A stretch of 64,000 nucleotides of DNA from Anaerolineae bacterium (GTDB taxonomy: Bacteria; Chloroflexota; Anaerolineae; Anaerolineales; Anaerolineaceae), in assembly GCA_013314735.1 (NCBI GenBank), contig JABUFD010000002.1, positions 496,001 to 560,000 of the forward strand. Reading direction: 5' to 3'. A program made the position numbers and the translations under genes. Under the pieces are notes generated by a model. It did not search any database, was not told where the DNA came from, and worked only from the letters and a program-made list of their open reading frames with translations. Shown piece after piece: positions 16,738 through 26,154 of the stretch. The stretch's first letter is position 1. Every line of letters begins with the position of its first letter.

Positions 16738-17963
16738 GGGCTGGTATCCTCGCCTTCAGCCATTAACCTGGAAAGATGTCCAGCCAGTTCCTGATCGGTC
16801 TGATGTTGTTGGTTAAACCATGCATCCATCTGCGTGGACTGCCGCATGCGCAACGCCATTGGCGCAACGGTTAGCAGGTCTTCAATTACCACAACGCGGC
16901 GTTCATCCGCTGCCGCATGGGCCCGGGCTGCTTCAAACAAGGTGATTTCAGCCCGCAGGGAGGCAATCTTCAGCTCGTGAATTAATGTGAGTCCCAGATT
17001 GGCGATTCCATCCGGTATGACCACCTCCGGCAACAATTCACGCGCGCGTTGGATTTCCTCTCGCGCCGTGATCGTATCTTCAGCGAAGGCGGTGATGATC
17101 CGTGCTGGTGATTGTTTATAAGCGATAACCCGTTGGTAAGCCTCCCAACGTTGCTTTGCTTCCTGTAATCCATTGACCATGATCCGAAGACCAAATCGAT
17201 CCATGATCTGGGGACGCAAATAGCCTTCCTCCGGATTCATCGAGCCAATCAAGTTGAATCTGGCGTTGTAAGTGGCAGAGATGGGGCCCCGCCGCACCGT
17301 ATAAATACCCATCGCCGCGGCATCGAGGATGGCGTTAACGATTTCGTCTTTCAACAGGTTTACTTCATCCACGTACAGAGTATTCTGATCGGCGTATGAT
17401 AGAATTCCCCGGCGCAGTCGCATTCGCTGATGGATGGCCGCGCGCTCGTCCAATCCGCCGACGACATCCTCAATTTCTGCGTTAAGCGGTAACTCGACCA
17501 GTTTTACATCATCTTGATGGGTAAGCGGAAGCCCTTCGGCGAATCGTTTGGCACAATCCGGGCAAACAGCATCCATTCCCTGCTCCTCAATGTCACGCTC
17601 GCTGCAGCCATAATAACAAAGGCTGCGCTTGATTTGCGGCGTAAGATGAACCAATGCACGTGCGGCGGTGCTTTTTCCTGTTCCTCGTGGACCCAGGAGA
17701 AGCACACCTCCAATTGATGGATTGATGAGGTTCAACAAGAGGGCCAGTTTCATTTCCATCTGACCGACGATGGCAAGAAATGGGTAGGGAAGGTTTTCGG
17801 CGAATCCTGACTCCCCTTCGCCTTCTGCAGGGGCTAATGTCCGCCCTGTTACGATGTCGATTAAATGCTTCAGGGACCTGACATTGTGTTGCGCTTGATG
17901 CTGTTCCTGCAGCAAAGGTTCATCTTTCATTGGTTCAAGGGGGGATGATTCGGAAATATCCAT
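16734..17963 (-). CDS. BchI/ChlI-like AAA+ ATPase (metal-chelatase type)
   Basis: A 409-residue AAA+ protein related to the small ATPase subunit of Mg-chelatase. Walker A is [17 protein letters not shown], Walker [11 protein letters not shown], then [20 protein letters not shown] (sensor 1 and arginine finger) typical of BchI. Between them is a four-cysteine segment, [20 protein letters not shown] followed by DCA, which could bind a metal or form a redox disulfide; related pairs occur in BchI proteins. No von Willebrand partner (BchD) or chelatase large subunit lies in the window, and nothing nearby belongs to chlorophyll or cobalamin synthesis. The role is therefore open; such orphans may assist metal insertion or act as MoxR-like chaperones. 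Confidence 0.8.
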   Translation of the reverse strand: MDISESSPLEPMKDEPLLQEQHQAQHNVRSLKHLIDIVTGRTLAPAEGEGESGFAENLPYPFLAIVGQMEMKLALLLNLINPSIGGVLLLGPRGTGKSTAARALVHLTPQIKRSLCYYGCSERDIEEQGMDAVCPDCAKRFAEGLPLTHQDDVKLVELPLNAEIEDVVGGLDERAAIHQRMRLRRGILSYADQNTLYVDEVNLLKDEIVNAILDAAAMGIYTVRRGPISATYNARFNLIGSMNPEEGYLRPQIMDRFGLRIMVNGLQEAKQRWEAYQRVIAYKQSPARIITAFAEDTITAREEIQRARELLPEVVIPDGIANLGLTLIHELKIASLRAEITLFEAARAHAAADERRVVVIEDLLTVAPMALRMRQSTQMDAWFNQQHQTDQELAGHLSRLMAEGEDTSP

Positions 17964-17967
17964 GATC

Positions 17968-18444
17968 TTACTCTACATCATTGTAGGTCCAGTAACGGTT
18001 GGCGAAAAAGTTCCATAGCAGGACAACAAAAATTGCGACCACCACTGCCAGGTTAGCGGCGATCCGCTCCAATGTCAGAAATTCTGACCATGGAAAGACA
18101 ACATCCGCGAACAAAGCGTTCAGAAGTGCATAAATTCCCTTTTCGGCACCAATGATAATGGGCGTCCTGACGAGAATGCCGACACCATTGATTAAAAAGA
18201 ATTGTGCCAGTTGATTGGATAGGGGTTTCGCCCTGGAATCCGGATATGTCCAATAACGGTTCCACAAGAAGTTATTGGTCACCGCGAGCACAAAAGAAAT
18301 TGCCTGCGCATACACGATCGCCATACCTGTAAAGTAGTTTAACAGGTTCAAGGTGCCAAAATCGACAACAGCGCCTATCGCGCCTACGACCAGGAATTTC
18401 AAGAACCGGGAACGCTCCTGTTTATCGGTGATCGGATTTCTCAT
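17968..18444 (-). CDS. GtrA-family membrane protein
   Basis: A 158-residue protein with four predicted transmembrane helices (about residues 15-35, 42-62, 85-105 and 125-147). [20 protein letters not shown] at the N-terminus and [10 protein letters not shown] at the C-terminus are typical of GtrA. Family members are thought to help move lipid-linked sugars across the membrane in glycan decoration. The start overlaps the stop of the UDP-glucuronate decarboxylase gene, which supports a role in surface-sugar assembly. Substrate unknown. Confidence 0.85.
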   Translation of the reverse strand: MRNPITDKQERSRFLKFLVVGAIGAVVDFGTLNLLNYFTGMAIVYAQAISFVLAVTNNFLWNRYWTYPDSRAKPLSNQLAQFFLINGVGILVRTPIIIGAEKGIYALLNALFADVVFPWSEFLTLERIAANLAVVVAIFVVLLWNFFANRYWTYNDVE

Positions 18445-19400
18445 AGCAGATTCAATTGCTCCTTGAAATACGGCAGTACAGCCTTAATTCCCTCCTCCAA
18501 AGAGACTTTGGGTTCCCATCCAAGCACTTCGCGTGCGCGGGAGATATCCGGCTGGCGCCGTTTGGGATCATTACCCAGCTGGAGGGTTGGTTTCATGATG
18601 ATTCCAGCGGGACTGCCGCAGATTCGATTGATGGTCTGGGCCAGTTCGAGAATGCTCATTTCAATCGGGTTTCCAATGTTCACCGGGCGTGTCTCATCGG
18701 ATTGTAACAGACGGACGATTCCATCAATCAGATCATCGACATAGCAGAAGCTGCGGGTTTGCGCGCCATCGCCATATACAGTCAGTGGGTTATGGTTCAA
18801 TGCCTGTTCTATGAAATTCGGAATCACGCGTCCATCATCAAGGCGCATGCGCGTTCCGTATGTGTTGAAGATTCTCACAATGCGGGTATCAACCTTGTGG
18901 AAATCATGGTAGGCGGTGACCAGGGCTTCGGCAAAACGTTTGGCTTCATCATACATCGAGCGGGGACCGATCGGGTTAACGTTGCCCCAATATGTTTCTG
19001 GCTGGGGATTGATGGCAGGATCACCATAGATTTCACTGGTGGAGGCCAGTAAATACCTTGCACCGTTTGCTTTGGCAACCCCAAGAGTATTGTGTGTGCC
19101 CAGCGCTCCCGCTTTCATGGTCTGAATGGGAAGGTTTGGATAACCAAAAGGGGATTCCTTGTTTGGACTGGCCGGGCTGGCAAAATGCATCACTGCGTCC
19201 AATTTTCCGGGCACAAAAATGAAATTGGATACATCATGACGGATAAAAGTAAAATTGGGATTTGCGGCCAAGTGTTCGAGGTTGCCTGGACGCCCGGTGA
19301 TGAAATTATCCATACCAATGACCTGGTGACCATCCGACAACAACCGATCACATAAGTGAGAACCCAAAAAGCCTGCAGCCCCGGTGACTAATATTCTCAT
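18441..19400 (-). CDS. UDP-glucuronate decarboxylase (UDP-xylose synthase)-like NAD-dependent epimerase
   Basis: An extended short-chain dehydrogenase of 319 residues. The NAD motif is [17 protein letters not shown], the active site is [11 protein letters not shown] with [13 protein letters not shown] (YxxxK), and HFASPASP with [10 protein letters not shown] matches UDP-glucuronate decarboxylases (UXS) more closely than GalE or RmlB. The product would be UDP-xylose for surface glycans. GGAG lies about eight bases before the ATG. It follows a lipoprotein gene by 24 bases and overlaps GtrA. Substrate assignment is by similarity. Confidence 0.82.
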   Translation of the reverse strand: MRILVTGAAGFLGSHLCDRLLSDGHQVIGMDNFITGRPGNLEHLAANPNFTFIRHDVSNFIFVPGKLDAVMHFASPASPNKESPFGYPNLPIQTMKAGALGTHNTLGVAKANGARYLLASTSEIYGDPAINPQPETYWGNVNPIGPRSMYDEAKRFAEALVTAYHDFHKVDTRIVRIFNTYGTRMRLDDGRVIPNFIEQALNHNPLTVYGDGAQTRSFCYVDDLIDGIVRLLQSDETRPVNIGNPIEMSILELAQTINRICGSPAGIIMKPTLQLGNDPKRRQPDISRAREVLGWEPKVSLEEGIKAVLPYFKEQLNLL

Positions 19401-19424
19401 TGTCGATTCTCCATAATTTTCTCA

Positions 19425-21020
19425 TTACTTCCAGTCAATGGCATTGATCGCGCCATCGCCGGTTATTTGCTGTGTTTCGCCTGTTACCGTGTTAATGAAC
19501 CATAAATTTCCCTGATACAGGAAGGCCAGGCGCTGTTGTTCAATATCTTCCCCCATGGGTTCCCAACAAATTATCTGCGGTTCGAGTCCAAGGGAGCCTT
19601 CATCAGGGAACAGGGGGGTGCGGTTGGATCCATCCTGGTCCATTGTCCATAGACGGTAACGTGATGAATCACTTTTCTCTGGAAAGATTGCCTGTAAATA
19701 AGCAACTTTGTACCGGTCATCCTGGTTCTGCGGTGACACAGAGGGATACGTAAACATACCTGTATTTTCGACCAATTCGATTGAATAACCTGAGTTTGGC
19801 AGGATGGCTGTCAGCGAGAAGCCTGCAGGTGAAGTTTCATTATTGCCCGATTGGTTGACAGTGTACAATACCAGGTGGTCCTCCGACCATCCCAGTGGCG
19901 GCACCCAGGCCCAGTTGGATTGGGTGCTGTAAGCATTCAGACCGAGCAACGGCACCAACGTCCCGTCTTCAACACTTACCAATCCGATGCTGTCTGGTCG
20001 GGCATAACCAAGCCGGCGGCCGTCAGGCGACCATGCGTATGTGGTGCCCCACCACCCATAATCACCACCCTGGTTGGTTCCGATAATCTCATCAATCTGG
20101 GTGATGGTTTCATTGCTATTGAATACAACCCGCCATAGATCATTGTTCGCCTGCCAGCCTGGTGCGGCTTCACGTGGTTCTACGGTGGAATATGTCACTG
20201 CACGGGTGTTACCCGGAATCCACTCGGCATAATGGATCACATTTTTGGCTTTCAAAGAAAATGGTTCCGCATTGGGGTTGGTAAGATCCAAGGCCCATAA
20301 GGAGTTGATCGCACCGCTTTCTTCAAAATTCTCGCTGCGTGTGAATAACAGGAATTGACTGTCGGGAGATAGTGAAAATACATGTCCATCCAGGTCACCT
20401 GAGGTGACGACCGGGCGGCGGTTGCTGGTATCAGCTTCCATGATCCATGCATTACCCGTTGTCAGGTAAGCCAGATGCCCTTTAAAGCTAATGGTTGTGA
20501 AAGGTGTTTGAACACCAACCATGAGTATTTCTGGCTCAGGTTCTTGAATGACTTCTGTTTTGTGTGTGGTTCGTGAAACCTCCCGATTATCTTCATACAC
20601 AATGCGGGTGGTGATTTGCAGGATACCATTTTGACCGGGTTGAATCAGCAGGGTTTGGCCTTCTGGAAGGGATTCGTTTTTCACTGTCTGGTTTGAAAAA
20701 GCGATAGGTTCTTCACTGGTTGTAAAATCCTCTCGGACACGAGTGACCGCTATATCGACCGGACTGGTCAGAAGTGTATAGGGGGGGGGATTCACCTTAT
20801 CCAACGGACCGATGGAAATACCAGCAGCTTCTAATACGCGTTCAACAGAATCGCCAATTTGAGCCGATACTGTTGTTTCACTACCATCCACTATTACTGT
20901 CACAGCCAGCTCTGCGTTTGCTGATTGAGAATTTGTCTGGCATGCAATCAACACGAATGAGAGCAGGAAGACCAGGCAGAATTTGGGGATCAATCGTTTG
21001 AGGTTGGGATATCGCATCAT
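19425..21020 (-). CDS. lipoprotein with DUF348/G5-like N-terminus and TolB-like beta-propeller
   Basis: Begins with a lipoprotein signal ending in the lipobox VLIAC, so it should be anchored outside the cytoplasmic membrane. Residues of about 35-95 (VTVIVDGSETTVSAQIGDSV) resemble the DUF348 ubiquitin-like repeat. The next part (TTRIVYEDNREVSRTTHKTE) resembles a G5 domain, as in resuscitation-promoting and YabE-like cell-wall proteins. The remaining 400 residues carry repeated blade motifs such as FSLSPDSQFLLFTRS and YAWSPDGRRLGYA of TolB/WD40-like propellers. Start 21020 gives the best signal peptide; no strong ribosome-binding site is visible. Function unknown; a cell-wall-associated binding protein is plausible. 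Confidence 0.75.
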   Translation of the reverse strand: MMRYPNLKRLIPKFCLVFLLSFVLIACQTNSQSANAELAVTVIVDGSETTVSAQIGDSVERVLEAAGISIGPLDKVNPPPYTLLTSPVDIAVTRVREDFTTSEEPIAFSNQTVKNESLPEGQTLLIQPGQNGILQITTRIVYEDNREVSRTTHKTEVIQEPEPEILMVGVQTPFTTISFKGHLAYLTTGNAWIMEADTSNRRPVVTSGDLDGHVFSLSPDSQFLLFTRSENFEESGAINSLWALDLTNPNAEPFSLKAKNVIHYAEWIPGNTRAVTYSTVEPREAAPGWQANNDLWRVVFNSNETITQIDEIIGTNQGGDYGWWGTTYAWSPDGRRLGYARPDSIGLVSVEDGTLVPLLGLNAYSTQSNWAWVPPLGWSEDHLVLYTVNQSGNNETSPAGFSLTAILPNSGYSIELVENTGMFTYPSVSPQNQDDRYKVAYLQAIFPEKSDSSRYRLWTMDQDGSNRTPLFPDEGSLGLEPQIICWEPMGEDIEQQRLAFLYQGNLWFINTVTGETQQITGDGAINAIDWK

Positions 21021-21066
21021 GTGCTGCTGGACTGCGTCTTTCTTACGGCTAATGAAATTCAACCGT

Positions 21067-21639
21067 TCAACGTTTCGAACCGGCAATCGTGATCATGCCT
21101 TCATCGATGTACAGGGTTGTGACTTTGAATCCCTCCATCCGCTGACCCAGGTTGGAATTGATCGCCTCGATCAACATGGCAGAAATTGTATCGGCAAATC
21201 CAGCAGGGAGTGTCAGATTACTGACGGAAATATCGTCGAGATCGAACACAAGCATCCCATCTTCTGTGGTGCTGCCGGATACGACGACCACAACGGGCAC
21301 CTGGATTCTGGTGGCTTCAAATGTTAAATCGGCTGTAATGGTGATCTGGTCGTCATCCAGTTTTACAGCAACGTTCCTCGCTGTGATGTCTTCTTGCGTT
21401 TCGGCCAGTTTGAGAGTAAGATAAGAAGTCAACTGCGCCTCGGTAAGAGTGAAAGCAAACTGTCCAGGTTGTGTAATGGCTTGTTGAATCGTGTCTTCCA
21501 CTACCCACGCATCCGCTACATCATACGAAGGGGTCTCCTCGGCATTTTTTGGAGTGATGGAAAAAGGCAGCTTACACGCCAATCCAATCACCACAACGAG
21601 GGCAGTGATGAGAAGCAGAATTTTGATGGTATTTTTCAT
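21067..21639 (-). CDS. putative lipoprotein of unknown function
   Basis: A 190-residue protein with a hydrophobic signal (KILLLITALVVVIGLAC) ending in a lipobox Leu-Ala-Cys. The mature part has alternating charged and hydrophobic strands and conserved-looking phrases (FTLTEAQLTSYLTLKLAE, MLVFDLDDISVSNLTLP), consistent with a lipid-binding beta domain of the LmeA/DUF2993 sort, though I cannot assign it. It heads the leftward gene chain that includes the propeller lipoprotein. A TATAAT on this strand (21652-21647) lies only seven bases before the ATG, which suggests a leaderless transcript. Confidence 0.65.
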   Translation of the reverse strand: MKNTIKILLLITALVVVIGLACKLPFSITPKNAEETPSYDVADAWVVEDTIQQAITQPGQFAFTLTEAQLTSYLTLKLAETQEDITARNVAVKLDDDQITITADLTFEATRIQVPVVVVVSGSTTEDGMLVFDLDDISVSNLTLPAGFADTISAMLIEAINSNLGQRMEGFKVTTLYIDEGMITIAGSKR

Positions 21640-21654
21640 AGGTTGTATTATAGC

Positions 21655-22224
21655 ATGAGTGAATTAAGCGGTATGGAAAACCTGGACCTGCAATCGAAGG
21701 TGGAGGCACTCCTGTTTGTCGCTGGTGAAGCAGTGACCACCGGTCAGTTATCTGCAGCTTTGGAGATACCTGTGCGGGATGTGGATGGCGCTTTAAAAGC
21801 GTTGGCTGCTGCGTATGAAACAAAAGGTGGCCTTGCGATTCAACAAATACGCGGAAAATTCTTACTGACTACAGCCGCAAGACATGCTGCATTGATTGAG
21901 CGTTTTCTGGGGTTGGAAGCCTCCTCACGCTTGAGCCAGGCTGCGTTGGAAACGTTGACGATTATTTGTTACCGTCAACCCATAACTCGTCCAGGGATCG
22001 ATGCAATCCGCGGTGTTAGCAGCGATGGCGTTTTGCGTTCATTGGTCAGTAAGGGGTTGGTGGAAGAAGTCGGCAGGGCGGAAGGGCCAGGCAGGCCGAT
22101 TCTTTATGCAACAACCAATGAATTCCTTCAGCATTTCGGTTTGAATTCCATTGAAGACCTGCCTCCTTACAAGAACGAGGATGATGTGGAAGAAGCCAAT
22201 GGTAACGGGTTATTAAAGGATTGA
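21655..22224 (+). CDS. scpB: segregation and condensation protein B
   Basis: ScpB is the winged-helix kleisin-associated subunit of the SMC-ScpAB complex in chromosome condensation. The 189 residues include VEALLFVAGEAVTTGQLSAA, LLTTAARHAALIERFLG, LSQAALETLTIICYRQPITR and GIDAIRGVSSDGVLRSLVSK, all typical. The start may be ATG 21655 or ATG 21673 (MENLDLQSK, like many homologues); neither has a clear Shine-Dalgarno. scpA is not adjacent here. The pseudouridine synthase gene follows after four bases. Confidence 0.9.
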   Translation: MSELSGMENLDLQSKVEALLFVAGEAVTTGQLSAALEIPVRDVDGALKALAAAYETKGGLAIQQIRGKFLLTTAARHAALIERFLGLEASSRLSQAALETLTIICYRQPITRPGIDAIRGVSSDGVLRSLVSKGLVEEVGRAEGPGRPILYATTNEFLQHFGLNSIEDLPPYKNEDDVEEANGNGLLKD

Positions 22225-22228
22225 TGGC

Positions 22229-23116
22229 ATGGAAGAACGATTACAGAAAATTTTAGCCAGGGCGGGCAAGGGATCTCGGCGCGCCTGTGAAGAGCTGATT
22301 AACGCCGGCAAAGTTACGGTGAACGGTGCCATGGCAGAACTGGGAATGAAAGCAGATGCTGTGAATGATGAGATTCGTGTTGATGGGCAGTTGATTCCAT
22401 TCATCCAACCAGATATTTATATCGCTGCCTATAAGCCCCGATTTGTGCTATCGGACAGAGAACCGCTCTACGAACATCGAAAGACAATCCACGACCTGGT
22501 CCCTAATTCGGAAAACTTATTCACCGTTGGGCGGTTGGATTATGAAAGCGAAGGCTTGATATTACTGACAAATGATGGCAAATTAAAACAACAACTCACA
22601 CACCCCAGTTTTGGCCATGAAAAAGAATATCGGGTGCTGGTTGCCATCCGTCCGGATGAGGATCAGATGGAGAAATTTCAGCGCGGGATTGTTTTGGAGG
22701 ATGGTTTCAAAACAGGACCAGCGAAGGTATGGGTTGAGAATTTTCATGGAAAAGGCGCCTGGATCAGGGTTGTTCTGACAGAAGGGCATAAACGACAAAT
22801 CCGAGAAACTTTAAAATTGCTGGGTTTGCCTGTGGTACGGCTGGTACGGGTGCGGATCGCATCATTAACCCTGGGGCGGTTGCAAGCCAAAGAATGGCGC
22901 TACTTGATGGATGATGAAGTTGCACGCCTGAAGGGTGAAGGATCCTCACCGAGCCGGAAGTCCTATACACGCGGCCATGGAAAACGATATCCGCAAAGAA
23001 AACCTGTTAACCAGCATCCCTCCCGAACAGGAGAAACCAGGCATTCACACGAACGTGAAACCACGAACCGAAAACCTCCGCATAAAGGGCCGCGCAGGAC
23101 TACGCACAGGTCATAA
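22229..23116 (+). CDS. RluB/RsuA-family 23S or 16S rRNA pseudouridine synthase
   Basis: Residues 1-60 are an S4 RNA-binding domain (LQKILARAGKGSRRACEELI), followed by the pseudouridine synthase domain with the catalytic aspartate in VGRLDYESEGLILLTNDG and with GHKRQIRETLKLLGLPVVRL. The pairing scpB-rluB is common in Gram-positives and Chloroflexi and favours RluB (23S U2605). The last 55 residues form a basic Arg/Lys/His/Ser-rich tail (about residues 240-295), probably a disordered RNA-binding extension. The stop overlaps the convergent hydrogenase protease gene by six bases. Confidence 0.88.
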   Translation: MEERLQKILARAGKGSRRACEELINAGKVTVNGAMAELGMKADAVNDEIRVDGQLIPFIQPDIYIAAYKPRFVLSDREPLYEHRKTIHDLVPNSENLFTVGRLDYESEGLILLTNDGKLKQQLTHPSFGHEKEYRVLVAIRPDEDQMEKFQRGIVLEDGFKTGPAKVWVENFHGKGAWIRVVLTEGHKRQIRETLKLLGLPVVRLVRVRIASLTLGRLQAKEWRYLMDDEVARLKGEGSSPSRKSYTRGHGKRYPQRKPVNQHPSRTGETRHSHERETTNRKPPHKGPRRTTHRS

Positions 23117-23617
23117 GCGCGGAGACGAAGATACTGCTTCCCTCCACTCTACCAATAATGATTGCGCAGTATTGGATACAGCCGAAAGGACTGGGCTGCT
23201 GACAGTGGTGCCGTAGCCTATTGAAGCTGCCTGAATTCCTATGATGGTGATAACACAGCCGCACTCAGCAGTGAGAAAAAGACAAAATTTGTCCAGTGGG
23301 AGGCTGAAAGGCTTTGCATCGAGATGAACGTCTGGTGACCAGGTCAGATGGACGGTTGTTCCTGGTGCTTTGCCCAGATCGACAGCGTCCACCAGGACAA
23401 CATTTGTGGGCTGATGGCGAAGGATTGGTCCCAGGAAATTTTCAGGTGATGTCGCGGCGTCAATCAATAATAAGCGGTCATCCGCTCCACCACTTTTGAC
23501 CAACTTCTTCATTTCCTGGATGACCAGGCTGCCAGCCCGATCGTCCCGCAGAAATGGGTGCCCGACCCCTAGGATTGCGAGGCGTGGCTGAAATCCTGAT
23601 GACTCACGTGCCAACAT
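23111..23617 (-). CDS. [NiFe]-hydrogenase maturation protease
   Basis: Nickel-dependent endopeptidase of the HycI/HyaD family that trims the C-terminus of the hydrogenase large subunit after metal insertion. The N-terminal GVGHPFLRDDRAG matches GxGNxxxxDD; the Asn is His here. The later VVLVDAVDLGKAPGT supplies the second conserved Asp, and ECGCVITIIGIQ aligns with the third region. It is the last gene of the hydrogenase operon and overlaps the ferredoxin gene. ATG 23617 is my choice; a TTG at 23641 is possible. Its presence implies that the large subunit is processed. Confidence 0.85.
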   Translation of the reverse strand: MLARESSGFQPRLAILGVGHPFLRDDRAGSLVIQEMKKLVKSGGADDRLLLIDAATSPENFLGPILRHQPTNVVLVDAVDLGKAPGTTVHLTWSPDVHLDAKPFSLPLDKFCLFLTAECGCVITIIGIQAASIGYGTTVSSPVLSAVSNTAQSLLVEWREAVSSSPRL

Positions 23618-24026
23618 CAAAAATTTCCGTGTGCTTATCAAGGACCTTTTTCACATCCTCGTCATTTCCATAATATAAGTCGAAAGGATTTTTGGAAGTC
23701 GATGCCAATTCCCATTGGGTGTCTGTGAGTGTGATGCAATCGAAGCGGCAGCTCTCAACACATTGACCACAGAAGATACAGCGATCAACATGGTAGTGCA
23801 TCACGAAACGTTTTTCTTTGCGGTCGAGAATGATGATGTCAATGGCATTTGCCGGGCAATCACGCACACACAGGCGGCAGCCAGTGCAGGTTTCAGCATT
23901 GTACACAACTTTACCGCGAGTGCGAATCGGTTCATCGCAGCATTCAGCCGGGTAGTTCGTTGTGACGGGTTTATGAACGAGGGAGTTGAGAATATCACTC
24001 AACATGGTGCCTAATGTTTCGGGCAT
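23604..24026 (-). CDS. NuoI-like two-[4Fe-4S] ferredoxin subunit of group 4 hydrogenase
   Basis: A 140-residue iron-sulfur protein with two complete cluster motifs, CTGCRLCVRDCP and CIFCGQCVESCR. It is related to NuoI/MbhN and would carry electrons between ferredoxin and the [NiFe] core. AGGAGA precedes ATG 24026; the longer frame upstream overlaps the NuoH-like gene and has no ribosome-binding site. Confidence 0.88.
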   Translation of the reverse strand: MPETLGTMLSDILNSLVHKPVTTNYPAECCDEPIRTRGKVVYNAETCTGCRLCVRDCPANAIDIIILDRKEKRFVMHYHVDRCIFCGQCVESCRFDCITLTDTQWELASTSKNPFDLYYGNDEDVKKVLDKHTEIFDVGT

Positions 24027-24037
24027 GGGATCTCCTG

Positions 24038-24964
24038 TCAGATTAACTTTCGAATCGCAATTGAAATGATCAATTGAATCAATGCCAGTAATGCGCCGAT
24101 TCGCCACCACAACCCGACAGTCTGGTCAATTCGCAGCCTGGCAGCGAGGGTTTGGAGTGCAGTCAGCACCAATAACAGCCCCAAAGATTTCAAGATAAAT
24201 TCCAATGGGTTGGCCAGGCCGCCGAGATAGAAGGTGGTAATCAGGGTGATTCCGATGATGAATTCAACATCCTGACCGAGGTGGAACAAACCCAGGCCAC
24301 GACCGCTGTATTCTGTCAGCGCGCCAGAAACAATTTCTGTTTCGGCTTCAGGAGCGTCAAATGGCGGCAGCTCCAGCTTCCCCATCAATCCGATCAAAGC
24401 GATGATGAAACCGATTGGTTGGGAGAAAAGGAACCAGGTATGGTTTTGCGCATAGACATTGATTTCGTTGATCTGCCAGGATTGCGCGACAATGGCTGGC
24501 CCCAACAACGCCAACATGAAAGGCGCTTCATATGAGAACAATTGCGTCAGGGTGCGGGTGGCGCCTATCAATGAGAAATGGTCCATGGTATTTGCGCCCG
24601 CCACGCCCAATGTGAGTGTCAGGACCGAAAGGAAGTACAGTACAACGATCAAATCTCCGGCAAAGCTGTGCGAGGGAGCGAAACCAAACAGGGGAACATA
24701 CAGGCCAGTAACCAATGCTGTGGTTACACCAACGATGGGAAGTCCGATGAACAAACCGGCATTCACCCCGGCTGGAACAATTTCTTCCTTGGAAAAGGAT
24801 TTAATCACATCAGCCAAAGGTTGGTACCATTTGGGTCCTTTGCGGTTTTGCAGTCTGGCAACAAATTTCCGGTCAATCCACTCGAACATTAAACCGCCAA
24901 GCAGGAGGCTCAGCCCACCCGGAAAGATCAGGATGGCAAACATGGCTGGAAGATCATTCTTCAT
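24038..24964 (-). CDS. NuoH-like membrane subunit of group 4 hydrogenase
   Basis: A 308-residue integral membrane protein of the complex I subunit 1 family with about eight helices. FEWIDRKFVARLQNRKGPKW and GMVIIK-type loop equivalents (PLADVIKSFSKEEIVP) are characteristic, as are ELPPFDAPEAETEIVSG and the ESG-like TEYSGRGLGLFHLG. It anchors the peripheral hydrogenase arm and forms part of the ion path. Its ATG overlaps the stop of the large-subunit gene. Confidence 0.9.
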   Translation of the reverse strand: MKNDLPAMFAILIFPGGLSLLLGGLMFEWIDRKFVARLQNRKGPKWYQPLADVIKSFSKEEIVPAGVNAGLFIGLPIVGVTTALVTGLYVPLFGFAPSHSFAGDLIVVLYFLSVLTLTLGVAGANTMDHFSLIGATRTLTQLFSYEAPFMLALLGPAIVAQSWQINEINVYAQNHTWFLFSQPIGFIIALIGLMGKLELPPFDAPEAETEIVSGALTEYSGRGLGLFHLGQDVEFIIGITLITTFYLGGLANPLEFILKSLGLLLVLTALQTLAARLRIDQTVGLWWRIGALLALIQLIISIAIRKLI

Positions 24965-26154
24965 CGGTAATACTCAATTCCGCGATCACGCAATTGTTGC
25001 CAGGTCAGGGTCTGTTGCTTGCCGTCCGGATTTAACCGGATCAAGCGGTCATTGCAGGAAAAACACGGGTCTATACCCACTAACAGCATAGGAACATCTG
25101 CCAGACGTAAGCCGGCAGCCATGGTCAGTACAGAGCCCCAATTGGGGAGGGTTGGGGTACGAACTTTGATCCGCTCGGGACCTTCACCTCCACCGCTCTC
25201 GATGTAGTAGAATAATTCACCGCGTGGGGCTTCCACCCGGCTGATTACATTGCCGGCAGGAATTTTTCGCGGCACGCGCCTGGCTTTTAATTCGCCCTCC
25301 GGCATGTTTTGCGCGACATTGGTGATAATGCGGTAACTTTCAAATAACTCCTTAATTCGAACCACGAAGCGTGCTTTCAGGTCACCCGCAGTATCTGTAA
25401 CGATCTTAACCGGGTACTCATGGTAGCCGGCATAGGGGGCATCAACTCGCACATCACGGCACACATTCGAAGCGCGGGCAGTAGGGCCGACCGCCCCCAA
25501 CCGTTGGGCTTCCTCCCGGGTCATCACACCGATCCCGCGGGTTCGGGCAAGGAACGAACTATCATTGGTCACAATTTCGAGATAATGCTTTGTTCGCTCC
25601 TCCAGTTTTTTCATACCGGACACAATCTTTGTAACCTGTTCCGGGCTGAGGTCCAACCTGACTCCTCCGATTACATTAACGGAGTAGTTGACACGGTTTC
25701 CTGAGATGGTCTCGAGCAAATCCATCACAATTTCGCGATCCCGCCAGGTGTACATGAATAGGGTATCAAAACCTCCTTCATGGGCTGCCACTCCCCACCA
25801 TAACATGTGGCTGTGAATCCGTTCGAGTTCTGCCACCAGGGTACGCATGGCCCGTGCTTTAGGAGAAATTTCTATATCAGCCAATTTCTCCAGACCCTGG
25901 CAATATGCAATGGAGTGGATATGGGAACAAATCCCGCAAATCCGTTCAAGCAAATACAGGCATTGTGTCCAGTTCATGCTTTCCGCGCCTTTTTCAATCC
26001 CGCGGTGAACATAACCCAAACGCGCGCTGGCGCCGGTGATGATCTCGCCATCAACGGTGAATTCAAAATGGCCCGGTTCCTTTAACGCTGGGTGCTGGGG
26101 TCCAATGGGGACAATGAAACGTGATTGGTCTGAAGCAGATACTACAGTTGCCAT
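24961..26154 (-). CDS. group 4 [NiFe]-hydrogenase large (catalytic) subunit
   Basis: A 397-residue homologue of NuoD that keeps all four nickel-ligating cysteines: RICGICSHIHS near residue 70 and DPCFSCNDR near residue 365. Loss of these pairs marks complex I and MBX-type proteins, so this is a true hydrogenase. After DPCFSCNDR there are 27 more residues, comparable to the cleaved tail of HycE, and the operon encodes a maturation protease. It should evolve or take up H2 with ferredoxin as partner. The gene overlaps both neighbours. Confidence 0.92.
   Translation of the reverse strand: MATVVSASDQSRFIVPIGPQHPALKEPGHFEFTVDGEIITGASARLGYVHRGIEKGAESMNWTQCLYLLERICGICSHIHSIAYCQGLEKLADIEISPKARAMRTLVAELERIHSHMLWWGVAAHEGGFDTLFMYTWRDREIVMDLLETISGNRVNYSVNVIGGVRLDLSPEQVTKIVSGMKKLEERTKHYLEIVTNDSSFLARTRGIGVMTREEAQRLGAVGPTARASNVCRDVRVDAPYAGYHEYPVKIVTDTAGDLKARFVVRIKELFESYRIITNVAQNMPEGELKARRVPRKIPAGNVISRVEAPRGELFYYIESGGGEGPERIKVRTPTLPNWGSVLTMAAGLRLADVPMLLVGIDPCFSCNDRLIRLNPDGKQQTLTWQQLRDRGIEYYR

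Noticed and set aside
24459-25091. A 210-codon open frame antisense to the NuoH-like gene
   Set aside because: It is a shadow; the membrane subunit on the minus strand is well supported.
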